A stretch of DNA of 64,000 bases from Nilaparvata lugens (GCF_014356525.2 NC_052511.1:7748559-7812558), one strand, 5' to 3'. Counted from the first letter of the stretch, positions 22,941 to 33,499 are shown. The notes: generated by a model not told the origin, from the letters alone. Program-made: numbers and translations.

Positions 22941-23551
22941 GTCGCACTTACGAGGGGGTAAACGTTTAATCACGATTAAATGCTATATTTTAATCGAGAT
23001 TAGCGCTAACCGATGCATTTTGGTTGCACAAAACAGAATTTTCAAGCGATAACGCCGATTAAACTAATCGGTGTAAAAAAAAATTAATTCTGATTAGTTG
23101 ACACCATTTTAACGGCGATTAGCTGAAATGAAGAAAATTTGGTTGCACAAAGGTAAAAATCGAAAAATAACGCCGGTTAAACTACTAATCGACGTAAGAG
23201 ATTTTCAACAGGCCATTTACAAGGAATTGAATTCAATTAACGCCGATTAGATACCTACTGATAGAGCTGTCTTCCAATTAGTTTTTGATAAAAAACTACA
23301 GAATTTAAAGTATGAGCTAAATATATGAATGAATTTCATCCGTTAATAAAATAGAGAGGTGTATTTAGCTGATATTATCATTCAAATTTAGATTCTGATT
23401 TTTGAGGTTAGTTTTCTTCTGCAGATAACACTTGACACTGGCGACACACAGAACATTTTTATGGCGCATATAGATGAATAAATACCACAATATCAACTTC
23501 TCAACTACACAAAAACCTATTGAGATAATAGTCGAGTCGATTTGATTTCAG

Positions 23552-23740
23552 GTTTCGAATTTGGCTAGCTCGATGGTTCGTTCTCAATCTAACGAGCAGG
23601 CATTCACCGTGTGGCTATGGCAAACCATGCTCTGCCTCCATTTGCACCTGTTGGACCAATCAGAGGCCTTCGTCTGGACTGTCATGGCCAATCCGGTTCA
23701 AGCACTCTCGTCTCTACCAGAACTTGAATCACAGTCTGAG
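23552..23740 (+). CDS. EPG5: EPG5-like exon 7
   Basis: The acceptor is GATTTCAG and the donor GAG/GTATCT. There are 63 whole codons, phase 0: VSNLASSMVRSQSNEQAF through WLWQTMLCLHLHLLDQSEAF to LESQSE. It is amphipathic and helical. It continues in phase to exon 8. Confidence 0.8.
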
Positions 23741-23992
23741 GTATCTACTATATTCATTCATACAAACGATATTCAGATCATTCATTAAATCGTTCGTCCA
23801 GTTATTCATTTATTCTAAGTCCTGTTCATAGTCTAATTATCAAGCATAATATACTTGCTTCCATAAGTAATGATGCAAATAAATAAATCTCAAATATTTG
23901 ACATGACGTACACCGTTTGAGCTGTGCTCATCAAATGCGACTTTATACGATGAAATAACAACAACAATAATAATAATAATAATAATAATAAT

Positions 23993-25440
23993 AAGTGTGC
24001 TGTGCTGCATGTGGAGAAGGGTCAAATGAAAAATGCAGAGGGATGAACTGAGAGCACTGGATAGTGAGATATCAGAGCTCAAGCAAGGACAGTCATATAA
24101 GTACTTGGGACTTTATCAGCATCTGAAAATCTCAAAAACAGAAGTGCTCACAAAAGTGGAAGGTGAATTCCGCAGCAGACTTGATAGGGTTCTAAAAGGA
24201 AAACTATCTGCAAAGAATTGCATCAAGGCTGTGAATACTTGGGTGATCCCAGCATTGGCCTACACCTTTGGAATTCTGAAGTGGTCAGATACTCGATTGG
24301 AGCAGATTGATAGGTATGTCAGGACAAGGATGACTAAATTCAGGATGCATCATCCACGTGCCTCGGTTGCTCGACTGTACCTACCAAGGAGTATGGGAGG
24401 TCGCGGTTTGATGAGGGTATCAAGGTTATGTGTAAGTCAGGAAACGAAGTTGAGATCTTACTTCCAGAATGCTGATTCAGATTTGTTCGTGAAGGTATGC
24501 CAGCTGGATAATGGTTACACAGCCCTTGATTTAAGGAACCAAAGAAGTAGCGAGCTGCTATCTGCTCAAGACCTAAAAGAAGAATGGAGGACAAAAGAGT
24601 TACATGGACGGTTTTATGGGCACCTTAATTCAGAGCCAATAAGCCAAGAGCTGTCTTGTATGTGGCTGACAGTGGGAAGTTTGTTCCCAGAGACTGAGGG
24701 CTTTGTACAGGCGATTCAAGATCAAGTGATAGCAACAAATGCTTATAGGAGGCATGTAATGGGAGACAGGACCATAAGTGACAAATGCAGAATGTGTGCC
24801 AGTGCAGTAGAAAGTATCCAACATATTGTATCCGGCTGCTCAGTGCTAGCCCCAAGAGAGTATATGTTGCGTCATAACAATGTGGCAAAAATTGTGCACT
24901 TGGAGATGCAGATCAAGTTTGGGAATATTGCAGAGGTCCCCCCTTACTATAACTATCAGCCTCCTCCTCTGGTTGAGTTCAATCACGTCAAGATCTACTG
25001 GGATGTCCAAATGATTACAGACAGGCGGGTAGTACACAACAAGCCTGACATCCTGGTATTGGATCAGCTGGAGAAGAGGGCTTATATAATTGATATTGCT
25101 GTACCTTCAGATGAGAATGCTCAGAAGACCAGAGGCGAGAAAATCAGAAAATACCAAGAGCTATCATTTGAGCTGAAGGAAATGTATGGGCTGAATACAG
25201 TGAGAGTACTTCCAATTGTAATAACAGTCAATGGCCTGATACTCAAGTCGGTTGTGGAAATATGTCGAAGTATTGACTTGGTAGACGAGGTGCTGAAGAG
25301 AATGCAAAAATCTGTCCTCCTTGACACTGCACGTATTGTGCGCAAGTTCATAAAATAGTCAGTGTTATAAAGATGAAAGGAAGGTTGCATTAAAGTGCCC
25401 CTTCTTTGAAAATATTTCCGCAAGAGCGTGCTTATAAAAG
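23993..25440 (+). mobile_element. Dong/R4-type LINE, 5' truncated, between AAT repeats
   Basis: An AAT/ATA microsatellite (about 23966-23992) directly precedes and another (about 25444-25470) directly follows the element. Dong of the R4 clade is known to insert into TAA repeats. The element keeps only the C-terminal part of its single ORF (24033-25358) and about 80 bp of 3' UTR. Confidence 0.8.
24033..25358 (+). CDS. Dong/R4-type ORF C-terminus: zinc finger and restriction-like endonuclease
   Basis: An uninterrupted frame of 441 codons. Residues 1-245 look like RT thumb and linker (YLGLYQHLKIS, AYTFGILKWSDTRLEQIDR, LPRSMGGRGL). A CCHC motif follows with C252, C255, H264 and C269. Then comes a restriction-like endonuclease of the R2/R4 kind: KPDILVLD (P338, D339), YIIDIAVP (D354), and lysines K370 and K373 in the EKIRKYQ block. 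The RT palm is absent, so the piece cannot copy itself. The frame is intact, hinting at a fairly recent insertion. The first ATG is probably not the natural start. Confidence 0.85.
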   Translation: MQRDELRALDSEISELKQGQSYKYLGLYQHLKISKTEVLTKVEGEFRSRLDRVLKGKLSAKNCIKAVNTWVIPALAYTFGILKWSDTRLEQIDRYVRTRMTKFRMHHPRASVARLYLPRSMGGRGLMRVSRLCVSQETKLRSYFQNADSDLFVKVCQLDNGYTALDLRNQRSSELLSAQDLKEEWRTKELHGRFYGHLNSEPISQELSCMWLTVGSLFPETEGFVQAIQDQVIATNAYRRHVMGDRTISDKCRMCASAVESIQHIVSGCSVLAPREYMLRHNNVAKIVHLEMQIKFGNIAEVPPYYNYQPPPLVEFNHVKIYWDVQMITDRRVVHNKPDILVLDQLEKRAYIIDIAVPSDENAQKTRGEKIRKYQELSFELKEMYGLNTVRVLPIVITVNGLILKSVVEICRSIDLVDEVLKRMQKSVLLDTARIVRKFIK

Positions 25441-26017
25441 GGATAATAATAATAATAATAATAATAATTTCTCTGGATATTGGACGACACATCCAGAGGA
25501 GTTTATTCATAAATTCATACATTACATATTATTTTTTCATACATTTTCAATAATATAACAATACTAGCAGGAACCCGTGCTTCGCAAGGATCTATTTTCA
25601 AACATGATAATCTGAAAACTTGACGTAATGAAATTTTAAAGAACTTAAAATAGGCCTATAACCATCCTTGGTTAATTAAGAATCTAGCCTATAAGCCAAC
25701 TTTCAAGTTAATTAGTCCAGTAGCTCAGACGTGGTGATGCGTCAAACATAATTTTCCTATCCCATACGTGTATAAGCCAACTCTTTATTTTATTATAGAT
25801 ATGGTTAACGACTGCAAGAGATAGGAGTGTGGAACAGAATAGTTGTGAAACTATGATAGCGCCAGAAGTGTCTCAAACACAATAGTAGGTACTACATGAA
25901 CTTTTTGAAAGTGATTAAAAAAAAAATTTAAAACAACAGAACTGAAAGTTGTTAACCTTATCATTCTACCTCCATTTAGAGAGGCTTTTGTTTGAGCCGA
26001 ATGAAATCTTCTATCTT

Positions 26018-27685
26018 CTATATATATATATATATATAAAAAATGAATGTCTGTTTGTGTGTTTGTTCCCTATGACTTGAAAAATACTTGACATAACGGC
26101 ATGAAACTTTGGGAATATGTTGCGTGAAGACTGTCATTATGAGCTCCCTTACAAACAGTGGCTTGCAATTTGCCAGATAATCAGCCCCACATAAAATTCG
26201 TACAGCTTTCTTCTGCACCAGCAATATCCTTTTTACCTCGGCGGCACCACCCCACAGTGTAATACCATAAGCCATCACGCTATGGAAGAAGGCAAAGTAG
26301 CACATTCGATGATGGGCCCCGGGGATGCAACCTCTCAGACTCCTCAGCAGGAACAGCACTCTATTGAGCCTGCAACAGACACCCTGAATGTGATCTCCCC
26401 AAGCAAGCTTACGATCCATTGTAAAGCCCAAGAGCTTCACCGAGGGGAAGTTGAACTGATCACCATTCTTGAGGCTGAACACAATGGACTGAGTCTTCTC
26501 GCTGTTAAGCAAAAATCTGTTTGCTCGGAACCAGTCAGCCACGGTCCCCTCTGAAGCCTGCATCAGTTCATGCAGGTCAGCCAAGTCCCCATTGATGTCC
26601 AATGATGAGGTATCATCAGCATAGCATACCACTGTCCTGTTTCTGGAGAGAGCGACATCGTTTATCATGATCAGGAACAATAAGGGCCCCAGCACAGAGC
26701 CCTGGGGCACCCCACAGGTCACCAATCTCACCCGCGACCTTATACCATTTGCAGACACAGCCTGCTGACGACCCTCCAGGTAGGAGCGGAGAAGCACCAG
26801 AGGACTGCCAACTATGCCATGGGCAGAGAGCTTAGACATTAAGATGTCATGGTCTAGGGTATCAAAAGCCTTGCTGAGATCACAGAGAGTCAACCCAGCA
26901 AGACCTCCCCCCTCAAAACTCTCAATTACTTTTAAGATTAAATATCCCACAGCCTCAACAGTGGACCTCCCCACTCTGAATCCAAACTGCGTACCTGCAA
27001 ATAAGCCATTAACCTCACAAAATTCATATAGCTGCTCTGCTATTACAATCTCGAATATCTTTGAGAGTATAGGTAATATAGATATTGGCCTGTAATTGTT
27101 GGGGTCACATCTATCACCTTTTTTAAAAACTGGAATCGTTTTAGCCAATTTAAGCTGGCTAGGAAAAACAGACTGAGCTAAACATAGGTTTATACAGTAT
27201 GTCAGGGGAACGACAATCAGCTTAATAATACTTTTTATAAACCTACTAGACATATAATAAAAGTCTTTACTAGTAGAGCTCTTCATACTGGATGTGATCC
27301 TCAAGATGTCCTCTGGTGTGACACTGCGCCAAGTCAGGGTAGCCGCTGGTGGTTGCCTGGATTCTCTCAGCAGTTGTGTTGGTGATGCTGATGCCTCTGG
27401 AGAAGCAGCAATCCTCTCCCTGATGTGCTGGATAGAGTCAATCCAGTGGTCGCTCAGCTCCTCCGAAGACAGTGGGACACTTGCTGGGGCAGATGCTTTT
27501 GTCTCCCTTCGGATCACATTCCAGGCTGCCAGACACTTATTTGAGGCCCCATTGATAATGTCTGCATTGTAGGAGAGCCTAGCCTGCCTGGTTTCACGAT
27601 GGTATCTGACCTTAAGTCTTTGATACATAGACTTCGATTCACCTGAGCCCTCCTGTCGAAACCTTTCATAGGCCATCAGGACCAA
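26018..27685 (-). CDS. Reverse transcriptase ORF of the antisense LINE (555 codons)
   Basis: An open frame with all RT landmarks: IPVFKKGD (residues 183-191), NNYRPISILPILSKIFE (196-212), CDLSKAFDTLDHDIL (268-282) with a first catalytic Asp at 269, GVPQGSVLGPLLFL (325-338) and CYADDTS (354-360) with the catalytic Asp pair at 357-358. It ends with a YGITLWGGA..VQKKAVRILCG block typical of the region after RT. The last 35 or so residues come from an unrelated repeat, so the natural C-terminus is lost. The endonuclease is absent. Clade beyond jockey/CR1/I is uncertain. Confidence 0.85.
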   Translation of the reverse strand: MVLMAYERFRQEGSGESKSMYQRLKVRYHRETRQARLSYNADIINGASNKCLAAWNVIRRETKASAPASVPLSSEELSDHWIDSIQHIRERIAASPEASASPTQLLRESRQPPAATLTWRSVTPEDILRITSSMKSSTSKDFYYMSSRFIKSIIKLIVVPLTYCINLCLAQSVFPSQLKLAKTIPVFKKGDRCDPNNYRPISILPILSKIFEIVIAEQLYEFCEVNGLFAGTQFGFRVGRSTVEAVGYLILKVIESFEGGGLAGLTLCDLSKAFDTLDHDILMSKLSAHGIVGSPLVLLRSYLEGRQQAVSANGIRSRVRLVTCGVPQGSVLGPLLFLIMINDVALSRNRTVVCYADDTSSLDINGDLADLHELMQASEGTVADWFRANRFLLNSEKTQSIVFSLKNGDQFNFPSVKLLGFTMDRKLAWGDHIQGVCCRLNRVLFLLRSLRGCIPGAHHRMCYFAFFHSVMAYGITLWGGAAEVKRILLVQKKAVRILCGADYLANCKPLFVRELIMTVFTQHIPKVSCRYVKYFSSHREQTHKQTFIFYIYIYI

Positions 27686-27750
27686 GTCTCTCAGATTAAT
27701 AAGATTTTGGCCTATCCAAGGAGATGTTCGTCCTCTCCCAGCTTGCTTCT
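26150..27750 (-). mobile_element. Antisense jockey-superfamily LINE, partial
   Basis: The LINE is broken at both ends. Its upstream edge (27750) abuts an AAT microsatellite and its downstream edge runs into another repeat (about 26000-26150: TATA run and AATGAATGTCTGTTTGTGTG). The RT frame inside is intact. Confidence 0.8.
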
Positions 27751-27784
27751 ATAATAATAATAATAATAAATAATTATCTTCTTA

Positions 27785-28258
27785 CAGCTCAATCGTTTGA
27801 TTGGTTGGCAGCCTTCCATCTAAATCTGTCCATTGCTACTCTCTTCCATTGTTCATAGCTCATAGCACCCAGATCCTTCGTCATTTGTCCTAAGTACTGT
27901 AGCCGGGGTCTGCCTCGACCCCTTTGTCCATCAACTGTACCTTCCAGAATACTTGACGTGAATGCGTCGTGTCTTATTATGTGTCCAATCCAAGAATGTC
28001 GTCTTGCCTTGAGAAAATTCAGAAGAGATCTCTTTTCCACCGCCCTCTGGAATACCTCCTCATTCGTAACTCTGTCAGTCCATTTTATTTTGAGCATACG
28101 CCTCCAACACCACACTTCAAAAGCATTTAGAGTCTTTTCCTCAGCCTTACCAATAGTCCACGTTTCAGATCCATAAAGAGCTATACTCCAAATGCAACTC
28201 TTTATTAGTCTCTTTCTTATTTCCAAGGTTAGACTATTTGAGGAAAGAAGCTGCCTTT
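27785..28258 (-). pseudogene. RTE-type LINE ORF2 C-terminus
   Basis: About 145 codons (28226-27789) with IALYGSETWTIGKAEEKTL, WCWRRMLKIKWTDRVTNEEV, RRHSWIGHIIRH and RGRGRPRLQYLGQ, the standard end of RTE-clade proteins. The upstream minus-strand bases add KRQLLSSNSLTLEIRKRL. The 3' side ends near an AAT repeat (27751-27770). RT and endonuclease are missing. Confidence 0.85.
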
Positions 28259-28511
28259 TACTAATAATTATAGCTTAACAAAAATGTACTACTTGTCTTT
28301 GAAATACAACTTTAAAAACAGTATGTTTCATTTATTTATCCATCATTTTTTCAAGAAAGTACTGACCGAGAGAGAAAATCTAAGTATACTCCTTGTACTA
28401 ATTCTCTCCCAAATTTAGATAACATTTTAAAAGTCCGAAATAGGAATATGATTTCACTCTTCTAAAATGTTGTTATTTTCACTCAAAAACTAAGACTATT
28501 AAATTATGGGA

Positions 28512-28704
28512 TAATGCACTACCTCCGTAAACAAAGCCGTAGTGCATTCGTGTGACGTCAGCACAGGTAGGGCTCCTACCCTAATTAAAACACTAGCTGA
28601 TATAGATCAGCTGAAATCTACGAATTTTTATTGGTGTAGGAGCCCTACCTGTGCTGACGTCACACGAATGCACTGCGGCTTTCTTTACGGAGGTAGTGGA
28701 TAAT
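28512..28704. mobile_element. Near-perfect hairpin MITE
   Basis: The left arm ATGCACTACCTCCGTAAA...GTAGTGCATTCGTGTGACGTCAGC... is matched by the right arm CTGACGTCACACGAATGCACT...TTTACGGAGGTAGTG. Arms of about 70 bp surround a 50-bp loop holding a small CAGCTGATATAGATCAGCTG palindrome-like core. GACGTC appears in both arms. Confidence 0.75.
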
Positions 28705-28806
28705 GTCTCTCATAATGAGTTATGAGGCTTGATTAACCCCTCACGTGATTCTGACGTAATAATCTGACAGGAGTTGGTGTATAGAAAAGTGCCTCCGACG
28801 TATATA

Positions 28807-29524
28807 CCGGGTGTTTCACAATGAATGACCCAATTTTAAACAGTTATATTTATTTTTAAAAATGGTGTACACAAACCAATTTCACATCAAATTACTCACA
28901 GAAGTAAGAAGTTTATGATGATTTTTTATAACTGTTCTATGTGTCCTGATTTTGAGGCTCGGACGACATCTAAATGGTAGCCAAATTCATCCCAGACTGT
29001 TGATACCGCAAGATGTCTGTCATCTCGGACTGTAGCTACTGCATCAGTTATCCTGGTTTTTAGCTCCTCAATATCATCTGCTAAGGGAGGAACATAAACA
29101 CGATATTCAAAGTTGTTCCTAGACTGTTGATACCGCAAGATGTCTGTCTTCTCGGACTGTAGCTACTGCATCAGTTATCCTGGTTTTCAGCTACTCAATA
29201 TCATGTGCTAAGGGAGGAACATAAACACGATATTCAAAGTTGTTCCTTCCTCAGCACTTGATATTGAGGAGCTGAAAACCAGGATAACTGATGCAGTAGC
29301 TACAGTCCGAGAAGACAGACATCTTGCGAACAGTCTGGGATGAATTTGGATACCGTTTAGATGTCGTCCGAGCCTTAAAAGCAGGGCACATAGATCACTT
29401 ATAAAACATCATCATAAACTTGATACTTCTGTGTGTAATTTGATGTAAAATTGGTTTGTGTACACGATTTTTTTAAAATAAATATAACTGTTTAAAATTG
29501 GGACATTCTTTTTGAAACACCTGG
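28807..29524. mobile_element. Tc1/mariner-like foldback with two opposed transposase tails
   Basis: It has inverted ends (C)CGGGTGTTTCA...CCCAATTTTAAACAG and its complement, flanked by TA on both sides. The minus strand (28926-29138) encodes LKTRITDAVATVRDD and VWDEFGYHLDVVRASKSGHIE, the C-terminal tail of insect mariner-like transposases. An opposed copy of that tail lies at about 29240-29402 on the plus strand, and a partial direct repeat lies at about 29110-29250. Catalytic residues are absent. Confidence 0.75.
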
Positions 29525-29602
29525 TACATATATATGTTATGTTTATTGTGTTTGTATATGGCTTGTATGTGTGTGTAAAAATAAATTGAATTGAATTGAA
29601 TT

Positions 29603-29715
29603 CACTTCTCGCATCGCTCGCATTATCCGTCTAGCCAGGGGGCTCGACCCCTGGACCCACGGCTGGACCATCCAGAAATAGGATCATCAGGCTCGCATCG
29701 CTCGCCTGCATTTTC
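29603..29715 (+). mobile_element. Partial relative of the MITE at 1084-1280
   Basis: It shares TCGCTCGCATTATCCGTCTA, GACCCACGGCTGGACCATCC and GGCTCGCATCGCTCGCCTGC with the first half of that element. The right arm is missing. Confidence 0.5.
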
Positions 29716-30190
29716 CATTTGAACGTTCTTGCTTCCTTTCGTCAAAACTTCAAAGGGACTTTCAGACTTGATTCAATCAGCAGTTTCATTTGAATAAGGC
29801 TGCAAAAATCTTCATTTTCGTCAGAAATTGATAAATATTAAGTTATTTCTTGAAAGAAGACTTGGTTGGGATGAGAATTATTGTATTCCAGTCTAGAAGC
29901 TCTTTGGAATTTGAAACAGGAATGATGTGGAGAACTTAATACACATCCATATCTGACCCTCTTAAGAATGAATACTTGAGAAATGTAGAAAAATGCATTG
30001 AAAAGTTATGCACTGTAATCTAAATACATTGTCAACTAAATTCATGGAATCTCACTATAGATTTCTACCTGCTGTTCTTCAACTGGCGAATTAGTAATCC
30101 ACTAATTAGTAATTAGTAAATTAGTAATCCACTAAATTATCACCTGATGTAATGTGCCCGCACCCTTATAACGTGAATCCCTATATAGAC

Positions 30191-30550
30191 GTTGATGCTT
30201 ACCCTGATTTTGGCCTCACTGTAGTGTAGAGTGTAGAGGAATAATTTATCTTCGTTTCACATTTCATAACTATTATCATCTCATTGCATTTTACTTTGTT
30301 TAAACTAGGTAAATTAATAATTTCCATCTATTTATTCAAGTAAATTGAACTTCTGCGAGGTCTAGTGAAACAACTAGTTGATGCACATCCTGATTTTAAC
30401 CTCACTATAGAGGAATAATTTATCTTCTTTTCACATCCCATAAGTATTATCAATTCATTGCATTCAATTTATGTTTAAACTAGAAAATGAATTATTTCTA
30501 TCTATCTATTTAAGGAAATGGAACTTCTGGGAGATCTAGTGAAACAACTA
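30191..30550 (+). repeat. Tandem 186-bp repeat carrying copies of the exon 8 start
   Basis: Units start at 30191 and 30377 (GTTGATGC...CCTGATTTT). Each ends in a version of the exon 8 start: 30339-30376 and 30513-30550 share GAACTTCT(G)...GTCTAGTGAAACAACTA with 30655-30692. The second copy keeps an AAG acceptor-like edge but reaches a stop before a donor. Upstream TATAACGTGAATCC is a MITE-end remnant. Confidence 0.8.
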
Positions 30551-30654
30551 AATGACGACTATGCCATCTTATCATTCCCACTTACTTGTAACATAATACT
30601 GTTTATTTTTACTGACAAAAATCATTTATATTTATTTACTTTTTTCTATTGAAG

Positions 30655-30881
30655 GAAATGGAACTTCTGCGAGGTCTAGTGAACCAACAGGAGGCACTGG
30701 CTTCTCTTGCCGCTCTACTGATGACCACTGTGGGTCACAGTCTGCCCATCATCTGTGCCGAGGGGTTCACTCTGCTGCAACAGTTGCAGGCCTGCTATCG
30801 GCACACGGCCGTCATCTTCTGTCTGCAGCATATTGTGCCGCTATTCCTCGACTATCCGCAGTCGTTGATATCCAATGAGAA
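30655..30881 (+). CDS. EPG5: EPG5-like exon 8
   Basis: The acceptor is the slightly weak TATTGAAG and the donor GAA/GTGAGT. There are 75 codons plus AA. It encodes EMELLRGLVNQQEALASLAA, then GHSLPIICAEGF and FCLQHIVPLFLDYPQSLISN. The split codon becomes AAA with exon 9. The reading is helical without a known motif. Confidence 0.8.
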
Positions 30882-31231
30882 GTGAGTTATTGGTGTAGAA
30901 TAAAATGACACATGACACAAACATTTCACTGTTACAAAAATGGACTGTATTACGCAAGAAGATCAATGAAACAAAAGATCTTAACATTACGAGTGTTTCG
31001 CACTTTCACTCATTATGCAAGAAGATCAATGAAACAAAAGATCTTAATATTACGAGTGTTTTACACTTTCACTCAAAAATAGTCAAATTGTCTGTACTTC
31101 AAAGTTCACAACTCATCACCAACTCGCCAACCCCAGTTCATGCATAGGCAGCATGGCAGATGGGTTTACACAGGAAGCTCTTAACAGAGCGCTCACAAAA
31201 TGATACAAAACGGCGGTAACAGTTGCTGATC

Positions 31232-32047
31232 ATTGACCGAGCGAAGTGAGGTCTAAGATTCAAGTCTACGGTTTGGATTTCTCTTAATGTTTAAATGTTT
31301 ATATGTTGCGCATTTACGGCGAAACGCGGTGATAGATTTTCATGAAATTTGACAGGTATGTTCCTTTCTAAATTGCGCGTCGACGTATATACAAGATTTT
31401 TGGAAATTTTGCATTTCAAGGATAATATAAAAGGAAAAAGGAGCCTCCTTCATACGCCAATATTACCGTAAAAATCAGACTATAGAATTATTAATCATAA
31501 ATCAGCTGTCTAGTGGACTATAATACTACCCGTTCAAAAACATCGAACATCTTGAAAATGTATCATTCCATCAACGTTAGTAGACAGTTGACTATAAAGC
31601 CGCGTTTACACCAAAGTTAATAACAAAATGTTAATAACTTAATCCATATAGATTCTATTAGACTAAACGAAACTTGACAAACACATTTGATCATCATGTG
31701 TATGATAAGTTATGTTCAATCTGATAGAATCTACAAGGATTTAGTTATTAAAATTTTGTTAATAACTTTGGTGTAAACGCAGCTTAGTACTACTTTTTCA
31801 AAAACATCGAACATCTTGAAAATGTATCTTTCCATCAACGTTGTAGACAGTTGCAGCCAGACCTGATAACAGCGCTCACACTCACATTCCGGGACGACAC
31901 GTCACGGTACGATAGGACAGAAAGCTCTATGTTTATTTAGGATTTTTTCTAGACATTTTAAATTGATAAATTATTTATTAATTTTTGAGAAAACATAACA
32001 ACAGGTCAATGTAACTTACTGAGGTCTACTGTTCACAGAACTACTAG
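31232..32047 (+). mobile_element. Helitron-like repeat, copy D
   Basis: It starts TTGACCGAGCGAAGTGAGG after A and ends GAACTACTAG before T. It holds a nested MITE (31598-31784) and duplicated flanks of it (TCGAACATCTTGAAAATGTA appears on both sides). It is the best uninterrupted reference for copy C. Confidence 0.65.
31598..31784. mobile_element. Harbinger-like MITE, CGTTTACACCAAAG type
   Basis: The ends are AGCCGCGTTTACACCAAAG and CTTTGGTGTAAACGCAGCT, with inner pairing ATAGATTCTATTAGA / TCTGATAGAATCTA. It is flanked by TAA and TAG. A half copy lies in copy A at about 11427-11490. Confidence 0.7.
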
Positions 32048-32195
32048 TATTTTATAGGGGGGTTCACGATCTTGAGATAACCAGCTACATGATAATAAAT
32101 GTTTCTTATGAATTGATATTGTGTTTTGACATGAATAGAGTCTATTGTAATGTATTTCGAATATTATTAATCATTCTCTTGCATTTTTTGTACAG

Positions 32196-32339
32196 ATTTC
32201 GCAGCCTCATGATAAATCTGCTATCAGCTGACCGGACTTACCTGAAGATGGCGAAAAATCTGATAGCTCCTGAGTTTCCAGGAATGGTTTTGAAACAGTT
32301 TGGCGACATGATCCAGTTTCATTTAGAAAATCATCATAG
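32196..32339 (+). CDS. EPG5: EPG5-like exon 9
   Basis: The acceptor is TTGTACAG and the donor TAG/GTAAAT. One base completes K with exon 8, then 47 codons plus AG. It encodes FRSLMINLLSADRTYLKMAK, then NLIAPEFPGMVLKQFGDMIQ. The ADRTY.KMAK...EFPG block is one of the strongest EPG5-like motifs here. Confidence 0.85.
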
Positions 32340-32634
32340 GTAAATCACAACTTCCTCTTGTTCCATTTCAACTGGATTCCGATGTTCTTAACATGACACA
32401 TTTTGTGTAGCAATTTAAAGATTTTCAGTTCATCATTTTCAATCAAATTGAAATCTGTTGATTTGTTACACATGTTCCTTTGTTACATGTGATGGAAATA
32501 AATGTTGCTTTTCATTTCGTAATCGACCTTTTCATGTAAATGATATTTCAATGAAATAAATTAATAGATGATTATCCAGCTCCTTATAATAGGATTGCAT
32601 AATCTTCAATTCAGACAATCTTGATTTCTATTTC

Positions 32635-33490
32635 AAAAAAAATCAAAAATCAAAATTGTTTATTTATCCTTAATAATAATAACAAAAGATAAAAACTTAG
32701 AAATTAGAAATACATTATAATAATAATACACAGTATTGAACTAAATAATACAATAAAAATAAGGAAGGTCCCCGCAAGGTGAAAAAACCTGTGCGCAGAG
32801 GCCGAGTGTTTGAAAAATCTAGATATTTTAAATTTTCAGGAAAAAAAAGATGAGTAGATTAATTCAGTGAAAGGAAACAATAAAAAACTGAATGAAAAAT
32901 CACTGAATTTGAAAAGAAACTTACTAAACTTGAAAAGAAACTAAAAAACAAGAAGAAAAAGGGGAGTAAGAAAGGATAGGGGAGAAGACAGAGGGAGACC
33001 TAATTAAGTTTTGTTTCTCAAGATGAATATTGGAGAGAATAAGAGAAAATTTACTTGGCTTTGGCAGCCACTATTTTAATTATTATGTCATTCGAAGCCA
33101 ACCACTCATTTATATCTCTTACCAGCTTTTTACTCAACTTATTGGTGATGAATTGACGAGGGATTTTATTTATGAGTTTTGATACAATGTATGAGAACTG
33201 TCTTCTGCAGATAGATAAATTAGTGTGTCAGCAACCTGAAAAGTAATGGATGAGGGACGGAGATTGTATGTAGATTCACGCAAATTGAATAGATCTTTAT
33301 GTTTGTTCATATAAGTTATGAGAATTTTAATATACAACTGCCTTACAGTTAGAACCTTGAATTCAAACAAAAGATTTTCACTCGGATAGCATCTAGGCTT
33401 TCCTAGTATGGCTTTGATTAGGTTTTTTGAATGACTATTTAGTAAGAAAGTTTCATGTTCATGTTGTACACTCAATGCAGGTCGCAAGAA
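32635..33490 (-). pseudogene. Antisense LINE ORF2 C-terminus with 3' UTR
   Basis: On the minus strand: KNLIKAILGKPRCYPSENLL, FEFKVLTVRQLYIKILITYM, and in a second frame FSHIVSKLINKIPRQFITNK. This is the region after RT in jockey/CR1-type elements. The 3' UTR runs to about 32635, where the strand ends in a poly(A)-like TTTGATTTTTGATTTTTTTT. One frame change is visible near 33230. Confidence 0.75.
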
Positions 33491-33499
33491 TTATTTATT

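Larger units (their letters stand above)
20543..23551 (+). other. Intron 6: exon fragment copy and several foldbacks
   Basis: The intron contains a long element with CCGGTTGCAGAGTCGT ends (20588-21872), a copy of the exon 6 3' end (21897-21985), palindromic MITEs with GGTTGCA ends (22066-22390), a MITE end (22440-22585), a foldback with internal repeats (22605-22940) and CGATTA-rich repeats (22945-23260). The stretch 23260-23551 shows nothing. Confidence 0.6.
23741..30654 (+). other. Intron 7: Dong/R4, two LINEs, mariner foldback and exon 8 copies
   Basis: The intron holds a Dong/R4-type fragment between AAT tracts (about 23966-25470), a repeat (25565-25770), an antisense LINE (26150-27750), an antisense RTE fragment (27785-28258), a hairpin MITE (28512-28704), a mariner foldback (28807-29524), a MITE relative (29603-29715) and tandem copies around the exon 8 start (30191-30550). 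The stretches 25770-26000, 28260-28510 and 29720-30190 show nothing recognisable. Confidence 0.65.
30882..32195 (+). other. Intron 8: short tandem repeat and Helitron-like copy
   Basis: A roughly 63-bp unit is repeated twice (30954-31076: GCAAGAAGATCAATGAAACA...). The Helitron-like repeat D (31232-32047) with a nested MITE fills most of the rest. Confidence 0.65.

Noticed and set aside
24033..25358. A 441-codon intact frame as a possible host gene
   Set aside because: Its zinc finger and restriction-like endonuclease motifs, the AAT borders and the missing RT palm mark it as a truncated Dong/R4-type LINE.
26018..27685. A 555-codon frame on the minus strand as a host gene inside the intron
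   Set aside because: It has all RT motifs of a LINE and ends in unrelated repeat sequence.
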